From Pseudotabrizicola sp. (GTDB taxonomy: Bacteria; Pseudomonadota; Alphaproteobacteria; Rhodobacterales; Rhodobacteraceae), in the NCBI RefSeq assembly GCF_030656345.1, contig NZ_JAUSNR010000011.1, forward strand, positions 61,706 through 125,705: a stretch of DNA of 64,000 bases. The letters are read 5' to 3'. The position numbers were made by a program, and so were the translations under genes. The notes below the pieces were generated by a model, which saw nothing but the letters and a program-made list of their open reading frames with translations, was not told the origin of the DNA and did no database searches. Positions 17,073 through 25,569 of the stretch are shown piece by piece (the first letter of the stretch is position 1; the number at the start of each line of letters is the position of its first letter).

Positions 17073-17903
17073 ATGGAAAAGAAAGTCCCGCTTCAGGATG
17101 TTCCGCAGGGGGAGGCCAGCCCGCTGGCCTTTGCCATTTCCGAAAGGGATCAGAAAACCGTTGCCATGGTGCGCGATGCGCTAGGCCGCGGCCGGTTGCG
17201 TCTGGCCTATCAGCCTGTGGTCCTGTCTGCCGATACCAGCCGCATCGGGTTTTACGAAGGGCTGATGCGGGTGCTTGATCCGGCGGGCCGGGTGATTCCC
17301 GCCCGCGATTTCATGCCTGTGGTCGAGGCGCATCAGATCGCCCGCGACATTGATTGCGCCGCCCTGTCGATGGGGCTGGCGACACTGGTGCAGCAACCGC
17401 AGATCCGCCTGTCGATCAATATGTCGGCCCGGTCGATCGGCTATCCGAAATGGACCGGAATTCTGCGCAATGCCCTGCGCGCGCATCCCGGCGTGGGGGA
17501 GCGGTTGATTCTGGAAATCACCGAAAGTTCGGCCATGCTGGTGCCGGAAATCGTGGTCGCCTTTATGGACAGTCTGCAGGTCGAAGGCATTGCCTTTGCG
17601 CTGGATGATTTTGGCGCGGGCTTCACCGCCATTCGCTATTTCAAGGATTTTTCCTTTGATATCGTCAAGATCAGCGGCCATTTCATCCGCAATATCCACG
17701 CCGATGCCGACAATCAGGTGGTAACGGCAGCGCTGCTGGCAATTGCCCGGCAGTTTGACATGATGTGCGTGGCGGAATCCGTCGAACATCTGGCCGATGC
17801 CGAATATCTGCGGGCCTTGGGGGTGGATTGCCTGCAAGGCTATCTGTTCGGCGTGCCGACGGTGGTTCCGGTCTGGGAAGCCGACGCCCGCCGTCTGGCC
17901 TGA
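17073..17903 (+). CDS. EAL-domain protein (c-di-GMP phosphodiesterase-like)
   Basis: About 276 residues, nearly all one EAL domain with no sensor or GGDEF domain. The signature is YEGLMRVLDP rather than EAL; the other active-site segments are LSINMSARS, LEITESSA, LDDFGAGF, the Lys in DIVKISG, and CVAESVE. The set of metal-binding acids therefore looks largely intact, and EGL variants are not necessarily inactive. The start at 17073 follows GGGCGCGGC and begins the alignable part. It could degrade c-di-GMP or only bind it. Confidence 0.85.
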   Translation: MEKKVPLQDVPQGEASPLAFAISERDQKTVAMVRDALGRGRLRLAYQPVVLSADTSRIGFYEGLMRVLDPAGRVIPARDFMPVVEAHQIARDIDCAALSMGLATLVQQPQIRLSINMSARSIGYPKWTGILRNALRAHPGVGERLILEITESSAMLVPEIVVAFMDSLQVEGIAFALDDFGAGFTAIRYFKDFSFDIVKISGHFIRNIHADADNQVVTAALLAIARQFDMMCVAESVEHLADAEYLRALGVDCLQGYLFGVPTVVPVWEADARRLA

Positions 17904-18032
17904 GGGCCGCCCTGATGACGTAAGGTCACACCCCCGACGCAAGAATCTTGCGCTTTGGCGCACAGCGGCTTAGGTCAAAAGGGAAGGCAGGGGAAAGGCC
18001 CTCTGCCGCCTTGGCCAAGGGAGAGAGATTAC

Positions 18033-19205
18033 ATGACCAATGTCGTAATTGTTGCCGCGGGACGGACCGCAGTGGGCAGCTTCAATGGCGCTTTCGCCGC
18101 TGTGCCTGCGCATGATCTGGGGGCCGCCGTGATTGCGGGCGTGGTAGAGCGTGCCGGGATCGACAAGGCCGAGGTTGAGGAAACCATTCTGGGGCAGGTG
18201 CTGACCGCAGGTCAGGGCCAGAACCCCGCGCGGCAGGCGCATATCAAAGCCGGTCTGGCGAAAGAGGCCAGCGCATGGTCGCTCAATCAGGTGTGCGGTT
18301 CGGGCCTGCGGGCTGTGGCGCTGGGCGCGCAGCATATCCAGCTGAATGACGCGCGCATCGTTGTGGCCGGTGGTCAGGAAAATATGTCGCTGTCGCCGCA
18401 TGTGGCGCATCTGCGCGCCGGGCAGAAGATGGGCGATCTGAACTTCATCGATTCGATGATCCGCGACGGTCTGTGGGATGCCTTCAACGGCTATCACATG
18501 GGGCAAACCGCCGAAAACGTTGCCAACCAGTGGCAGATCTCGCGCGATCAGCAGGACGAATTCGCGCTGGCCAGTCAGAACAAGGCCGAAGCCGCGCAAA
18601 AGGCCGGCAAGTTCAAGGATGAGATCATCGCCTACACGGTGAAGACCCGTAAGGGCGACACGGTGGTGGATCAGGATGAATACATCCGCCACGGCGCCAC
18701 GCTGGAAAGCATGCAGAAGCTGCGCCCGGCCTTTGCCAAGGATGGGTCGGTTACCGCTGGCAATGCGTCTGGCCTGAACGATGGCGCTGCGGCTGTGCTG
18801 CTGATGACCGAGGAAGAGGCGGCAAAGCGCGGGCTGACCGTCATTGCCCGCATCGCATCTTATGCGACCGCCGGGCTGGACCCGTCGATCATGGGCGTCG
18901 GCCCGATCCATGCCTCGCGCAAGGCGCTGGGCAAGGCGGGCTGGGCGGTCGGCGATCTTGATCTGGTTGAGGCGAATGAAGCCTTTGCCGCACAGGCCTG
19001 TGCTGTGAACAAGGATATGGGCTGGGACCCGTCGATCGTGAACGTCAACGGCGGTGCCATCGCCATCGGCCACCCGATCGGTGCGTCAGGGTGCCGCATC
19101 CTGAACACGCTGCTGCATGAAATGGCACGGCGCGATGCGAAAAAGGGTCTGGCAACCCTGTGCATCGGCGGTGGCATGGCTGTTGCCATGTGTCTGGAGC
19201 GGTAA
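18033..19205 (+). CDS. phbA: Acetyl-CoA C-acetyltransferase (beta-ketothiolase)
   Basis: Thiolase of 390 residues condensing two acetyl-CoA to acetoacetyl-CoA, first step of polyhydroxybutyrate synthesis. Catalytic residues are seen as Cys88 ([10 protein letters not shown]), His in GHPIGASG, and the C-terminal Cys in CIGGGMA. An AAGGGAGAGAG Shine-Dalgarno precedes the ATG. The next gene begins as the acetoacetyl-CoA reductase phbB, the usual partner, but is cut by the junction described at 19530-19570. Confidence 0.94.
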   Translation: MTNVVIVAAGRTAVGSFNGAFAAVPAHDLGAAVIAGVVERAGIDKAEVEETILGQVLTAGQGQNPARQAHIKAGLAKEASAWSLNQVCGSGLRAVALGAQHIQLNDARIVVAGGQENMSLSPHVAHLRAGQKMGDLNFIDSMIRDGLWDAFNGYHMGQTAENVANQWQISRDQQDEFALASQNKAEAAQKAGKFKDEIIAYTVKTRKGDTVVDQDEYIRHGATLESMQKLRPAFAKDGSVTAGNASGLNDGAAAVLLMTEEEAAKRGLTVIARIASYATAGLDPSIMGVGPIHASRKALGKAGWAVGDLDLVEANEAFAAQACAVNKDMGWDPSIVNVNGGAIAIGHPIGASGCRILNTLLHEMARRDAKKGLATLCIGGGMAVAMCLER

Positions 19206-19227
19206 GACAATTCGTCGCTGCAACTGC

Positions 19228-19262
19228 ACAATGGGCGCGCAATAATCTTGCGCGCCCATTGT
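19228..19262. terminator. Perfect 15-bp hairpin between phbA and phbB
   Basis: Arms ACAATGGGCGCGCAA (19228-19242) and its exact reverse complement (19248-19262) enclose a 5-nt loop. No T-run follows, so it may weaken rather than stop transcription, or protect the phbA mRNA end. A TTGACG (19263-19268 region) lies just after and could be the -35 box of a promoter for phbB. Confidence 0.65.
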
Positions 19263-19309
19263 CTTGACGATACGTATATTTCAAGAAACGCCAGAATAGG
19301 GAGGATACC

Positions 19310-20107
19310 ATGGCTCGTGTTGCATTGGTTACGGGAGGCTCGCGCGGCATTGGCGCGGCGATTTCCGTGGCGCTGAAGGCCGCTGGTTATACGGTTGCCG
19401 CGAATTACGCCGGCAATGAAGAGGCGGCGAACGCGTTTACCGCAGAGACCGGGATTCCGACCTATAAATGGTCCGTTGCCGAGTATGACGCCTGCGCCGC
19501 CGGCATCAAACAGGTAGAGGCTGATCTGGGCCCGGTGGATGTGCTGGTCAACAACGCCGGCATCACTCACCGCAGCAGCTTTGCCGAGACCGAGTTAGCG
19601 GTGTTTCAGCGGGTTATGGCGGTCAACTATTTTGGTGCCCTGCATTGCACTCAGGCGGCGTTGCCCAGCCTGCTGGCCCGTGGCGGGCAGATCATCGTGC
19701 TCAGCTCGTTGTCCGGTTTCTCCCCATTGCTTTACCGCAGCGCCTACAACGCCAGCAAGCATGCCTTGCATGGCTTGTTCGAGACCCTGCGTTACGAACT
19801 GAAGGACAGCGGGGTCAGCGTGATGCTGGTCTGCCCCGGCTTTACCGCCACCGACCTGCGCAAGAACGCCCTGGTCGGTGATGGTTCGGTAGCCCCGCAG
19901 CCACCGTTGGCGATGGGCAAGGTCGCCTCGCCACAGGATGTCGCGGAAGCCATCTATCTGGCGGCCCTCAAGCGCAAGCGCTTGTTGATCCTGTCCAACG
20001 TCGATTGGCGCGCGCGCATCCTGGCGCGCTTCTTCCCGCGCCTGTTCGAGCGGGTGCTGCTGCCGCGCCTGTCCGGCATGAAGCCGCAACGCACGCGCCG
20101 CACTTGA
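19310..20107 (+). CDS. Chimeric short-chain dehydrogenase: PhbB N-terminus joined to a Pseudomonas SDR
   Basis: One open frame of 265 residues made of two unlike halves. Residues 1 to about 84 (MARVALVTGGSRGIG ... LGPVDVLVNNAG) are acetoacetyl-CoA reductase PhbB as expected after phbA, with the NADPH loop GGSRGIG and NNAG at residues 81-84. From about residue 87 the product is a different SDR type (SSFAETELAVFQRVM, HCTQAALPSLLARGG) with catalytic Tyr146-x3-Lys150 (YNASK) and a basic C-terminal tail, of a kind usual in Pseudomonas. The join lies where all SDRs share NNAG. All genes before are alphaproteobacterial, all after are Pseudomonas-like. A real hybrid enzyme is possible but an assembly joint is much more likely. 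Confidence 0.85.
   Translation: MARVALVTGGSRGIGAAISVALKAAGYTVAANYAGNEEAANAFTAETGIPTYKWSVAEYDACAAGIKQVEADLGPVDVLVNNAGITHRSSFAETELAVFQRVMAVNYFGALHCTQAALPSLLARGGQIIVLSSLSGFSPLLYRSAYNASKHALHGLFETLRYELKDSGVSVMLVCPGFTATDLRKNALVGDGSVAPQPPLAMGKVASPQDVAEAIYLAALKRKRLLILSNVDWRARILARFFPRLFERVLLPRLSGMKPQRTRRT
19530..19570. other. Junction between alphaproteobacterial and Pseudomonas sequence
   Basis: The change of source falls in the codons for PVDVLVNNAGIT (19535-19567), where both parental genes would have nearly the same bases (for example GTGCTGGTCAACAACGCC). Such a short identity is enough to mislead a k-mer assembler or to allow illegitimate recombination. The exact base cannot be placed within the shared stretch. 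Confidence 0.8.
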
Positions 20108-20124
20108 GCCGCGGCCGTGAAGAT

Positions 20125-20157
20125 AGCCAGCGCGCTCGCAGCCGGCTGGAGTTTTTT
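20125..20157 (+). terminator. Probable terminator after the SDR gene
   Basis: CCAGC and GCTGG arms enclose a GC-rich loop with its own CAGCCGGCTG palindrome, followed by GAG and six T (20152-20157). It lies about 20-50 bp after the SDR stop, in the right place and orientation for a rho-independent terminator. Confidence 0.5.
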
Positions 20158-20274
20158 CACGGCTATGTCCCGGTTAGCTATTGCATGAGCCGGATCGCCC
20201 GTGAACTCAGACGGTAGCTAGGCTTCGCGACCAAGGCGGATCGTTCGGTCACAACACAAGGCGCGCTCGGGCAG

Positions 20275-20291
20275 GGTGCGCCGTGCGCACC
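20275..20291. repeat. REP-like hairpin, family 1
   Basis: GGTGCGC-CGT-GCGCACC. The same 7-bp-arm hairpin, usually after GTAGG, recurs at about 22178, 27206-27540 (several), 41446, 44782 and 49659. All copies are between genes or at gene ends, as expected for Pseudomonas repetitive extragenic palindromes. Confidence 0.75.
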
Positions 20292-20343
20292 GCTGGTAGA
20301 GGGCTATTGGGGGCGGTCGCAGTAGGTGGGGGGCACAAGACTC

Positions 20344-20778
20344 TCAGTCTTCGACCGGCGCGATATACAGCTCATAGACCTGTTCCAGATCCCAATAGGC
20401 CGCTTCGATCTTGTGCCCGTCGAGGTCGCGCACAAAACAGCCGTAATAGGGCTCGCCGTATTCGGCGCGGGGGCCGGGTTCACCTTCAGCGGTCGCCCCG
20501 GCGTCCAAGGCGGCCTGGTAGAAGGCATGCACGGCGGCCTTGTCGGGCGCGCTAAAGCCGAAGTGGGTGCCGTTGCCAACGCTCGCCGGCTGGCCATCGA
20601 TGGGTGTCTGCACCCAGAACTCCGGGGATTGGCGGCCATAGGCTACCGCTCCGGGGTGGGCGAGAATGCGTTTACAACCAAGGGTCGGCAGCACCTGATC
20701 GTAGAAGGCCACGGCCTGTTCGAACCGATTGGTGCCGAGCGATACGTGCGACAGGCTGCTGGGGGTGGCGTCGGCCAT
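20344..20778 (-). CDS. VOC-superfamily (glyoxalase/dioxygenase fold) protein
   Basis: 144 residues forming two beta-alpha-beta-beta-beta modules of the vicinal oxygen chelate fold: SHVSLGTNRFEQAVAFYDQ at the start and CFVRDLDGHKIEAAYWD at the end. Possible metal ligands are His11 and the Glu in KIEAAY. The family includes glyoxalases, fosfomycin resistance proteins and many of unknown role; nothing here selects one. It is the first complete gene of the Pseudomonas part and is transcribed towards the junction. Confidence 0.8.
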   Translation of the reverse strand: MADATPSSLSHVSLGTNRFEQAVAFYDQVLPTLGCKRILAHPGAVAYGRQSPEFWVQTPIDGQPASVGNGTHFGFSAPDKAAVHAFYQAALDAGATAEGEPGPRAEYGEPYYGCFVRDLDGHKIEAAYWDLEQVYELYIAPVED

Positions 20779-20824
20779 TGGGCAGTCCTTCTGGGTGATT
20801 GACCCCTAACAGCCTAGCTTGGAT

Positions 20825-21487
20825 TTACTCCTCTGCCGGCAGCGTACCGCGCAACATGAACAGGCGGAACAGCACCACCGTGGCGAACAGCTGGAGAAAG
20901 CCGTTGGCGCTGTCGAGCAGCAGGCTGAGCAGCACATCCGGCTGCGTGCCCGCGGCGGGGTGGCTGGCCCAGGACAGCAGCCACAGCGGCAGCATGACGC
21001 ACAGCACACAGGTCAGAATCTGCCAGAAGTAACCGCTGGTCAGCTCGAAACTCTCACGCAGGGCTTGCATCGGGCTCAAGCCGCGCAGCACCAGCAGGTA
21101 CTCGGCGAACGCCAGCTTGATCATGAGCCACAGGCCCGGCAGCACGAACAGCGAGGCGCCGAGCATGATCGCCAGGGTGCTCAGGCCTGCCAGCAGGGCA
21201 AAGGCCGGCCACAGGCGCAGGCTGGCGGCGAACAGGTCGCGGTTGGCGGGCACCTCACCCCGGCTGCGTGCATCGAGGAACAGGATCAGTGCCCCGGTGT
21301 ACAGCGGATAGAACATCAGGCCTACCAGAATGCCGTAAGCCGCCGTCGCTTCGATGCCGACCTAGGCGCGGACAAACTGTTGCACCACAGCTTCAAGCAC
21401 CACCAGCGGCAGGCACAGGCGGACGATTGCCGGCAGGTTATGGCTGAAGAAAAACCAGGCATCACGCAGGACATGGAACACATTCAT
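20825..21487 (-). pseudogene. YciC-like membrane protein gene with in-frame TAG
   Basis: Reading from ATG at 21487 gives MNVFHVLRDAWFFFSHNLP, then 41 sense codons up to TAG at 21364-21362, after which the same frame continues without a shift for 180 codons to the stop at 20825. Both parts fit one six-helix membrane protein of the YciC/UPF0259-like type (GALILFLDARSRG, LPGLWLMIKLAF). Family function is unknown; it is linked to the envelope. The single amber codon would truncate the product, unless translation restarts at the Met at 21316, which would drop the first helix. It may be a recent mutation or a sequencing or assembly error. Confidence 0.75.
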
Positions 21488-21641
21488 GGGCAGGGGTCGC
21501 GGTCGAGTGAGCAGGGCGCCACTCTAGCCGATAGCTGCATGCAAAGGCCACGGCAGGGCGTTCGGCTTGCGCATGCAGGCAAGCGTGGCGGGACGGTTCT
21601 GGCATACTGAGCGGCGTTTGTTGCCCCCAAGAGGATTACCG

Positions 21642-22121
21642 GTGAAGAAAATCGCCATATTCGCCGATGTACAGAACCTCTATTACACCGTGCGCCAGGC
21701 CTATGGCTGCCATTTCGACTACGCCGCGCTCTGGGCTGACATCAGCCAGCACGGGCAGATCGTCGAGGCCTACGCCTACGCCATCGACCGTGGCGACGCC
21801 AAGCAACAGCAGTTCCAGCAGATCCTGCGCAACCTTGGCTTTACCGTGAAGCTAAAACCCTATATCCAGCGCAGCGACGGCTCGGCCAAGGGCGACTGGG
21901 ATGTGGGCATCACCATCGATATCATGGACACCGCGCCGCGGGTCGACGAGGTGGTGCTGGCCTCCGGCGATGGCGATTTTGATCTGTTGCTGGAGAAAAT
22001 CCGCAGCAGCTACGGGGTCGAGGCCGTGGCCTATGGCGTACCGGGGCTGACTGCACAATCGCTGGTGCGTGCGGCCAGCCGTTATGTGCCGATCGAAGGC
22101 GCATTGTTGTTGCGCAGCTAG
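21642..22121 (+). CDS. NYN-domain (LabA/DUF88-like) protein
   Basis: 159 residues. The NYN fold is PIN-like; many members are metal-dependent RNases. Conserved acidic residues are seen in IFADVQNLYY, DWDVGITIDIMD and LASGDGDFDLLL. The start is taken as GTG at 21642 because AAGAGG precedes it and the protein then begins KKIAIFADVQN as in the family. A longer frame from 21567 is not supported. The following exonuclease gene is on the same strand but 164 bp away with a REP hairpin between them. Confidence 0.85.
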   Translation: MKKIAIFADVQNLYYTVRQAYGCHFDYAALWADISQHGQIVEAYAYAIDRGDAKQQQFQQILRNLGFTVKLKPYIQRSDGSAKGDWDVGITIDIMDTAPRVDEVVLASGDGDFDLLLEKIRSSYGVEAVAYGVPGLTAQSLVRAASRYVPIEGALLLRS

Positions 22122-22173
22122 TTGCTGGGAGCTGCTGCGCTGTCTCGGAGTTATTGTTTCGCTGGTCCGGCTC

Positions 22174-22194
22174 GTAGGGTGTGCTGTGCGCACC
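22174..22194. repeat. REP-like hairpin, family 1
   Basis: GTAGGGTGTGCTGTGCGCACC: same hairpin as at 20275 with one mismatch in the left arm. Lies between the NYN and exonuclease genes. Confidence 0.7.
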
Positions 22195-22285
22195 AAACCC
22201 CGGTTGTCAGTGTTGCGCACGGCCTGGGCGGCCTCCACAGGTCAGCCTCCGGGTCGTTGAAAATCAGTCGTTGGGAAACCGATCA

Positions 22286-22903
22286 ATGCTCGAAGCTCCG
22301 ATAGCCGTCCTCGATTTTGAAACCACCGGCATGTCGCCGGCGCAGCAGGCCCGCGCCACCGAGATCGGCGTGGTTATCGTCGAAGGTGGGCAGATAGTGG
22401 CGCGCTACCAGAGCCTGATGAACAGCGGCGCCTGGGTGCCGCCCTTCATCGAACAGCTCACCGGGATCAGCAACAGCATGCTGCGCAACGCGCCGCCGGC
22501 GGCGCAGGTGATGAACGAGGTGGCAGACTTCGTCGGCGACATTCCCTTGCTCGCGCACAACGCCTCCTTCGACCAGAAGTTCTGGGATGCCGAGCTGGCA
22601 CTGATCCGCCGCAAGCGGGTGCAACCGTTCGCCTGCTCGTTGCTCCTGGCGCGTCGTCTGCTGCCGATGGCACCGAACCACAAGCTCGGCACCCTGAATC
22701 GCTGGGCACAGCTGCCGGACACCGGCCAGGCACACCGTGCGCTGGCCGATGCGGAAATGGCGGCCAATCTGACCTGCTTCATGGCTGCACTGCTGCGCGA
22801 ACGCCACGGCATTGCCGGGGTTTCCCATGAGTTGCTGTGCAGTCTGCAGAAGGTTCCTGCAGCCAAGATGGGCCAAGCGCTGCAGCGCCTGCGCGGTTTT
22901 TAG
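22286..22903 (+). CDS. DnaQ-like 3'-5' exonuclease (DEDDh)
   Basis: 205 residues with all three exonuclease motifs: VLDFETTGMSP (Exo I), AHNASFDQKFW (Exo II) and HRALADAEMAA (Exo III, with the DEDDh His). This type resembles PolC/DnaQ epsilon domains but is a free-standing protein; it may trim DNA or RNA 3' ends. The start at 22286 is chosen because the upstream in-frame sequence crosses the REP element. Roles in repair or RNA turnover are both possible. Confidence 0.85.
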   Translation: MLEAPIAVLDFETTGMSPAQQARATEIGVVIVEGGQIVARYQSLMNSGAWVPPFIEQLTGISNSMLRNAPPAAQVMNEVADFVGDIPLLAHNASFDQKFWDAELALIRRKRVQPFACSLLLARRLLPMAPNHKLGTLNRWAQLPDTGQAHRALADAEMAANLTCFMAALLRERHGIAGVSHELLCSLQKVPAAKMGQALQRLRGF

Positions 22904-22960
22904 CTGAGCGCTGGCAGTTGCCAATCGCGGCCAAGGCCCTTCCCACAGGGCGCCCGTTCC

Positions 22961-23028
22961 GTAGCCCGGATGCAATCCGGGAATAATTTGTAGGGGTTGA
23001 GCCTCGCCCCGGAGTTCATCCGGCTACG
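22961..23028. repeat. Inverted repeat with GTAGCC/GGCTAC arms
   Basis: Arms GTAGCCCGGATG and CATCCGGCTAC (one-base bulge) face each other across about 45 bp; an inner dyad CCCGGATGCAATCCGGG is also present. A typical Pseudomonas intergenic repeat of the CCGGATTGCA type. The 22904-23138 interval shows no gene otherwise. Confidence 0.6.
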
Positions 23029-23138
23029 GCGCTGCTTTCTTCGCTTGTAACATATTGCCCATCGAGTGCAGGCAGGGCGGTCTATACAGTGGATGCAGTG
23101 TTGGCTATCGCGCCAGCGCGTCCACAAGAGGCATGCCC

Positions 23139-23321
23139 ATGTTCGGTTTGTTCAAAAGCGATCCTGTCAAAAAACTGCGCAAGCAATACAGCGCCAAGCT
23201 CGAAGAAGCGATGAATGCCCAGCGCAGCGGCGATATCCGCAGTTACGCCAGCCTGACCGAAGAGGCCGAGGCGCTGTGGAAACAACTTGAGCCGCTGGAG
23301 CAGGCCCAGGCCAAGCCCTGA
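23139..23321 (+). CDS. DUF6435-type small protein
   Basis: A 60-residue charged protein beginning MFGLFKSDPVKKLRKQY, with KLEEAMNAQRSGDIRSYASLTEEAEALW following. The pattern matches the short DUF6435 proteins of gammaproteobacteria, whose role is unknown. It is probably all helix. An ATG two codons upstream (23133) is an alternative start; ACAAGAGG precedes both. Confidence 0.75.
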   Translation: MFGLFKSDPVKKLRKQYSAKLEEAMNAQRSGDIRSYASLTEEAEALWKQLEPLEQAQAKP

Positions 23322-23365
23322 GGCCGAACGCCTGTCACGCCCGGTTCGTCGTCCGAACAAGCCCA

Positions 23366-23419
23366 GGCGCAATCCGGGACATCGGTAGGCGCCATAAAAC
23401 CGGATTCCCGGATTGCGCC
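23366..23419. repeat. 14-bp inverted repeat, REP-like (GGCGCAATCCGGGA)
   Basis: GGCGCAATCCGGGA (23366-23379) has an exact reverse complement at 23406-23419. Related to the GCAATCCGG repeat at 22961. The 23322-23592 interval has no gene I can support; its remainder contains a second loose dyad around GTGTAGGGTGG and CATCCACCC. Confidence 0.7.
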
Positions 23420-23592
23420 AAGGCTTATCCGGGCTCTACGAGAGCGGTGTAGGGTGGGGCGGGGGGCGTAGCTGAGGCCTTTTTCAGCCACCATCGCTAT
23501 GGGTGGATGGATAGAGCGTCATCCACCCTGATGCCGCAGACCTTGCAGATGAACATAGGATTGACGACTTCCAGGCTGGTGCGCTCAAGTTC

Positions 23593-24210
23593 TCAGGGCA
23601 GGATCACCAGATGGTTGGGCAGCTCGTTGCGCGCGTGGGTGGCAGGCACATGCAGCTTGAGTTGTTCGCCACAGGCCTGAATGCAGCCAAGAAAACCTTC
23701 CAGGGTCTGACCCTGTTTCACCTGTTGGGTAAAGTCCGCGACTATGGCCTGCCAGGTTGCGTCGGGCAGCCGGCTGGAAATGCCACGGTCGACCAGAATC
23801 TCCACGTAGTGCTCGGCCTCCGAGACGAAGATCAGCACGCCGGTTGCACCCGTGGTGTGGTGCAGGTTGTGCTCGAGAAACTGCCTGCGCGCCAGGTTGG
23901 CGGCGCGCCAGTGACGCACGGTGCGCGGTATCAACCGGGTGGTCAGCGCAGGAATGCGCAGCAGCAGGCTTAAGCCGGCAAAGGTCAGCCACTGCACCAG
24001 CAACAGTTCCTGGGCGCTTAGCCAGGCGAAAAAATAATTTGCCGCGCCAGGCAGCAGCAGCGCCACCAGGCTGGCCCAGAGCAGCGGGATATAGGTGTAA
24101 TCGTCCGCTTGAGCCGCCAGCACAGTGACCAGTTCGGCGTCGGTCTCGCGCTCGACGGCGTTGATCGCCTGGGTGACCTGCTGTTGTTCGCTTTCAGTCA
24201 ATAAAGCCAT
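23593..24210 (-). CDS. TPM-domain membrane protein
   Basis: 205 residues. The N-terminal part (TESEQQQVTQAINAVERETDAELVTVL) and the later GATGVLIFVSEAEHYVEILVDRGIS are TPM-fold segments, separated by two hydrophobic helices (about residues 43-65 and 68-88). Such proteins are usually encoded beside a secreted TPM protein and LemA, as here. The function of the trio is not established; TPM domains in plants assist photosystem II repair. It is separated from the upstream TPM gene by 25 bp, so probably one operon. Confidence 0.8.
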   Translation of the reverse strand: MALLTESEQQQVTQAINAVERETDAELVTVLAAQADDYTYIPLLWASLVALLLPGAANYFFAWLSAQELLLVQWLTFAGLSLLLRIPALTTRLIPRTVRHWRAANLARRQFLEHNLHHTTGATGVLIFVSEAEHYVEILVDRGISSRLPDATWQAIVADFTQQVKQGQTLEGFLGCIQACGEQLKLHVPATHARNELPNHLVILP

Positions 24211-24235
24211 GGGGTCTGTTCACTCGTGAATTGAA

Positions 24236-24961
24236 TTACCAGCCGCCGGAAGCACCGCCGCCACCGAAACCACCGCCGCCGCCACCAAAGCCGCCGCCAC
24301 CGCCGAAACCACCGCCTGAACCCCCACGGCCCATGCCAGCGGCCAATAGCCCGCCGAGCAGCAGCCCGCGACGTCCGCCGCGGCCACCGCCGATCAGGCC
24401 GATGACGATCAGCAGCATGACGAAGAAGGGGATCGCCTTGGCCTGCTCGTCCTTGGCTGTGCTGCTGGTGGCCACGGGCTCGCCGCCGAGCACCTGGAGG
24501 ATCGCCGCAACACCGTCACTGATGCCTTTGGCGAAATCGCCGGCCTTGAAGGCTGGGGTGATGATCTGGTTGATGATTACGGAGGATTGCGCATCGGTCA
24601 GACGACCCTCAAGGCCGTAACCGACCTCGATGCGCAGTTTGCGCTCGTCGCGGGCGACCAGCAGCAGGGCGCCGTTGTCCTCGCCCTTCTGGCCGATGCC
24701 CCAGTGCCGCCCCAACTGATAGCCGAAATCCTCGATGGCAATGCCCTGCAGATTCGGCAGAGTGACCACCACCACTTGCTCGCTGCTGGCTTGCTCATGC
24801 GCCGCCAGCAGCTGGCTCAGGCGGGCCTCGGTTGCCGCGTCCAGCAGTTCGGCCTGGTCGACTACCCGACCGCTGAGAGGTGGGAACTCGGGTTGTGCCT
24901 GGGCCATCCAGGTCCAGGCACACAGCAACAGCAACAGTGGCAGGCGTAGCGTGACGGTCAT
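24236..24961 (-). CDS. TPM-domain protein with Gly-rich tail (YgcG-like)
   Basis: 241 residues: signal peptide (LPLLLLLCAWTWMAQA), TPM domain with FPPLSGRVVDQAELL and VVTLPNLQG, a transmembrane helix (IPFFVMLLIVIGLIGG, about residues 170-190), then a tail of about 40 residues almost entirely Gly with Phe and Ser. It would be anchored in the inner membrane with the TPM domain outside. Its start overlaps the lemA stop (TGATG), so the order lemA, this gene, second TPM gene is one operon. Confidence 0.85.
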   Translation of the reverse strand: MTVTLRLPLLLLLCAWTWMAQAQPEFPPLSGRVVDQAELLDAATEARLSQLLAAHEQASSEQVVVVTLPNLQGIAIEDFGYQLGRHWGIGQKGEDNGALLLVARDERKLRIEVGYGLEGRLTDAQSSVIINQIITPAFKAGDFAKGISDGVAAILQVLGGEPVATSSTAKDEQAKAIPFFVMLLIVIGLIGGGRGGRRGLLLGGLLAAGMGRGGSGGGFGGGGGFGGGGGGFGGGGASGGW

Positions 24962-25569
24962 CAGAACTTCACTTCTGGGGCTTTTTCCGCCTCCGGGGTA
25001 GTCGCTTCGAAGTTCTCGCGCAGCGGCATGTCGCTGTACATCAGGCTATGCCAGACGCGCCCGGGGAAGGTGCGGATCTCGGTGTTGTAGCGACTAACCG
25101 CGGTAATGAAATCGCGCCGGGCCACCGCGATGCGGTTTTCCGTGCCTTCCAGCTGGGATTGCAAGGCCAGGAAGTTCTGATTGGATTTCAGGTCAGGATA
25201 ACGCTCGGAGACCGCCATCAAGCGGCTCAATGCGCCAGTCAGCTGGGTCTGGGCCTGCTGGAACTGGCGCATTTTTTCCGGATTGTCCAGGGTGCTGGCA
25301 TCCACCTGGATCGAGGTGGCCTTAGCCCGCGCCTCGATCACCGCCACCAGAGTCTCCTGCTCCTGCTTGGCGAAGCCCTTGACGGTTTCTACCAGGTTGG
25401 GGATCAGGTCGGCACGCCGCTGGTACTGGTTTTCCACCTGGGACCAGGCGGCCTTGACCTGCTCGTCGTAGGTGGGGATGTTGTTGACGCCGCAGCCGCT
25501 GAGCAGCGCCGCCATGACCAGCAAGGCCGCCACGCGCCCGCTGATCCAGTCTCTCGATGTCATCTGCAT
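24961..25569 (-). CDS. lemA: LemA family lipoprotein
   Basis: 202 residues. Lipobox LLSGC places the lipidated Cys at residue 26. The body is the helical LemA domain: YDEQVKAAWSQVENQYQRRADLIPNLVETVKGFA is the family signature. LemA proteins are conserved partners of TPM proteins; their molecular role is unclear. First gene of the three-gene unit. This is not the LemA/GacS sensor kinase of plant-pathogenic Pseudomonas. Confidence 0.88.
   Translation of the reverse strand: MQMTSRDWISGRVAALLVMAALLSGCGVNNIPTYDEQVKAAWSQVENQYQRRADLIPNLVETVKGFAKQEQETLVAVIEARAKATSIQVDASTLDNPEKMRQFQQAQTQLTGALSRLMAVSERYPDLKSNQNFLALQSQLEGTENRIAVARRDFITAVSRYNTEIRTFPGRVWHSLMYSDMPLRENFEATTPEAEKAPEVKF

Noticed and set aside
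24961..25569. LemA as the GacS-type sensor kinase of the same name
   Set aside because: The product is a 202-residue lipoprotein with the LemA helical signature and no kinase domain.
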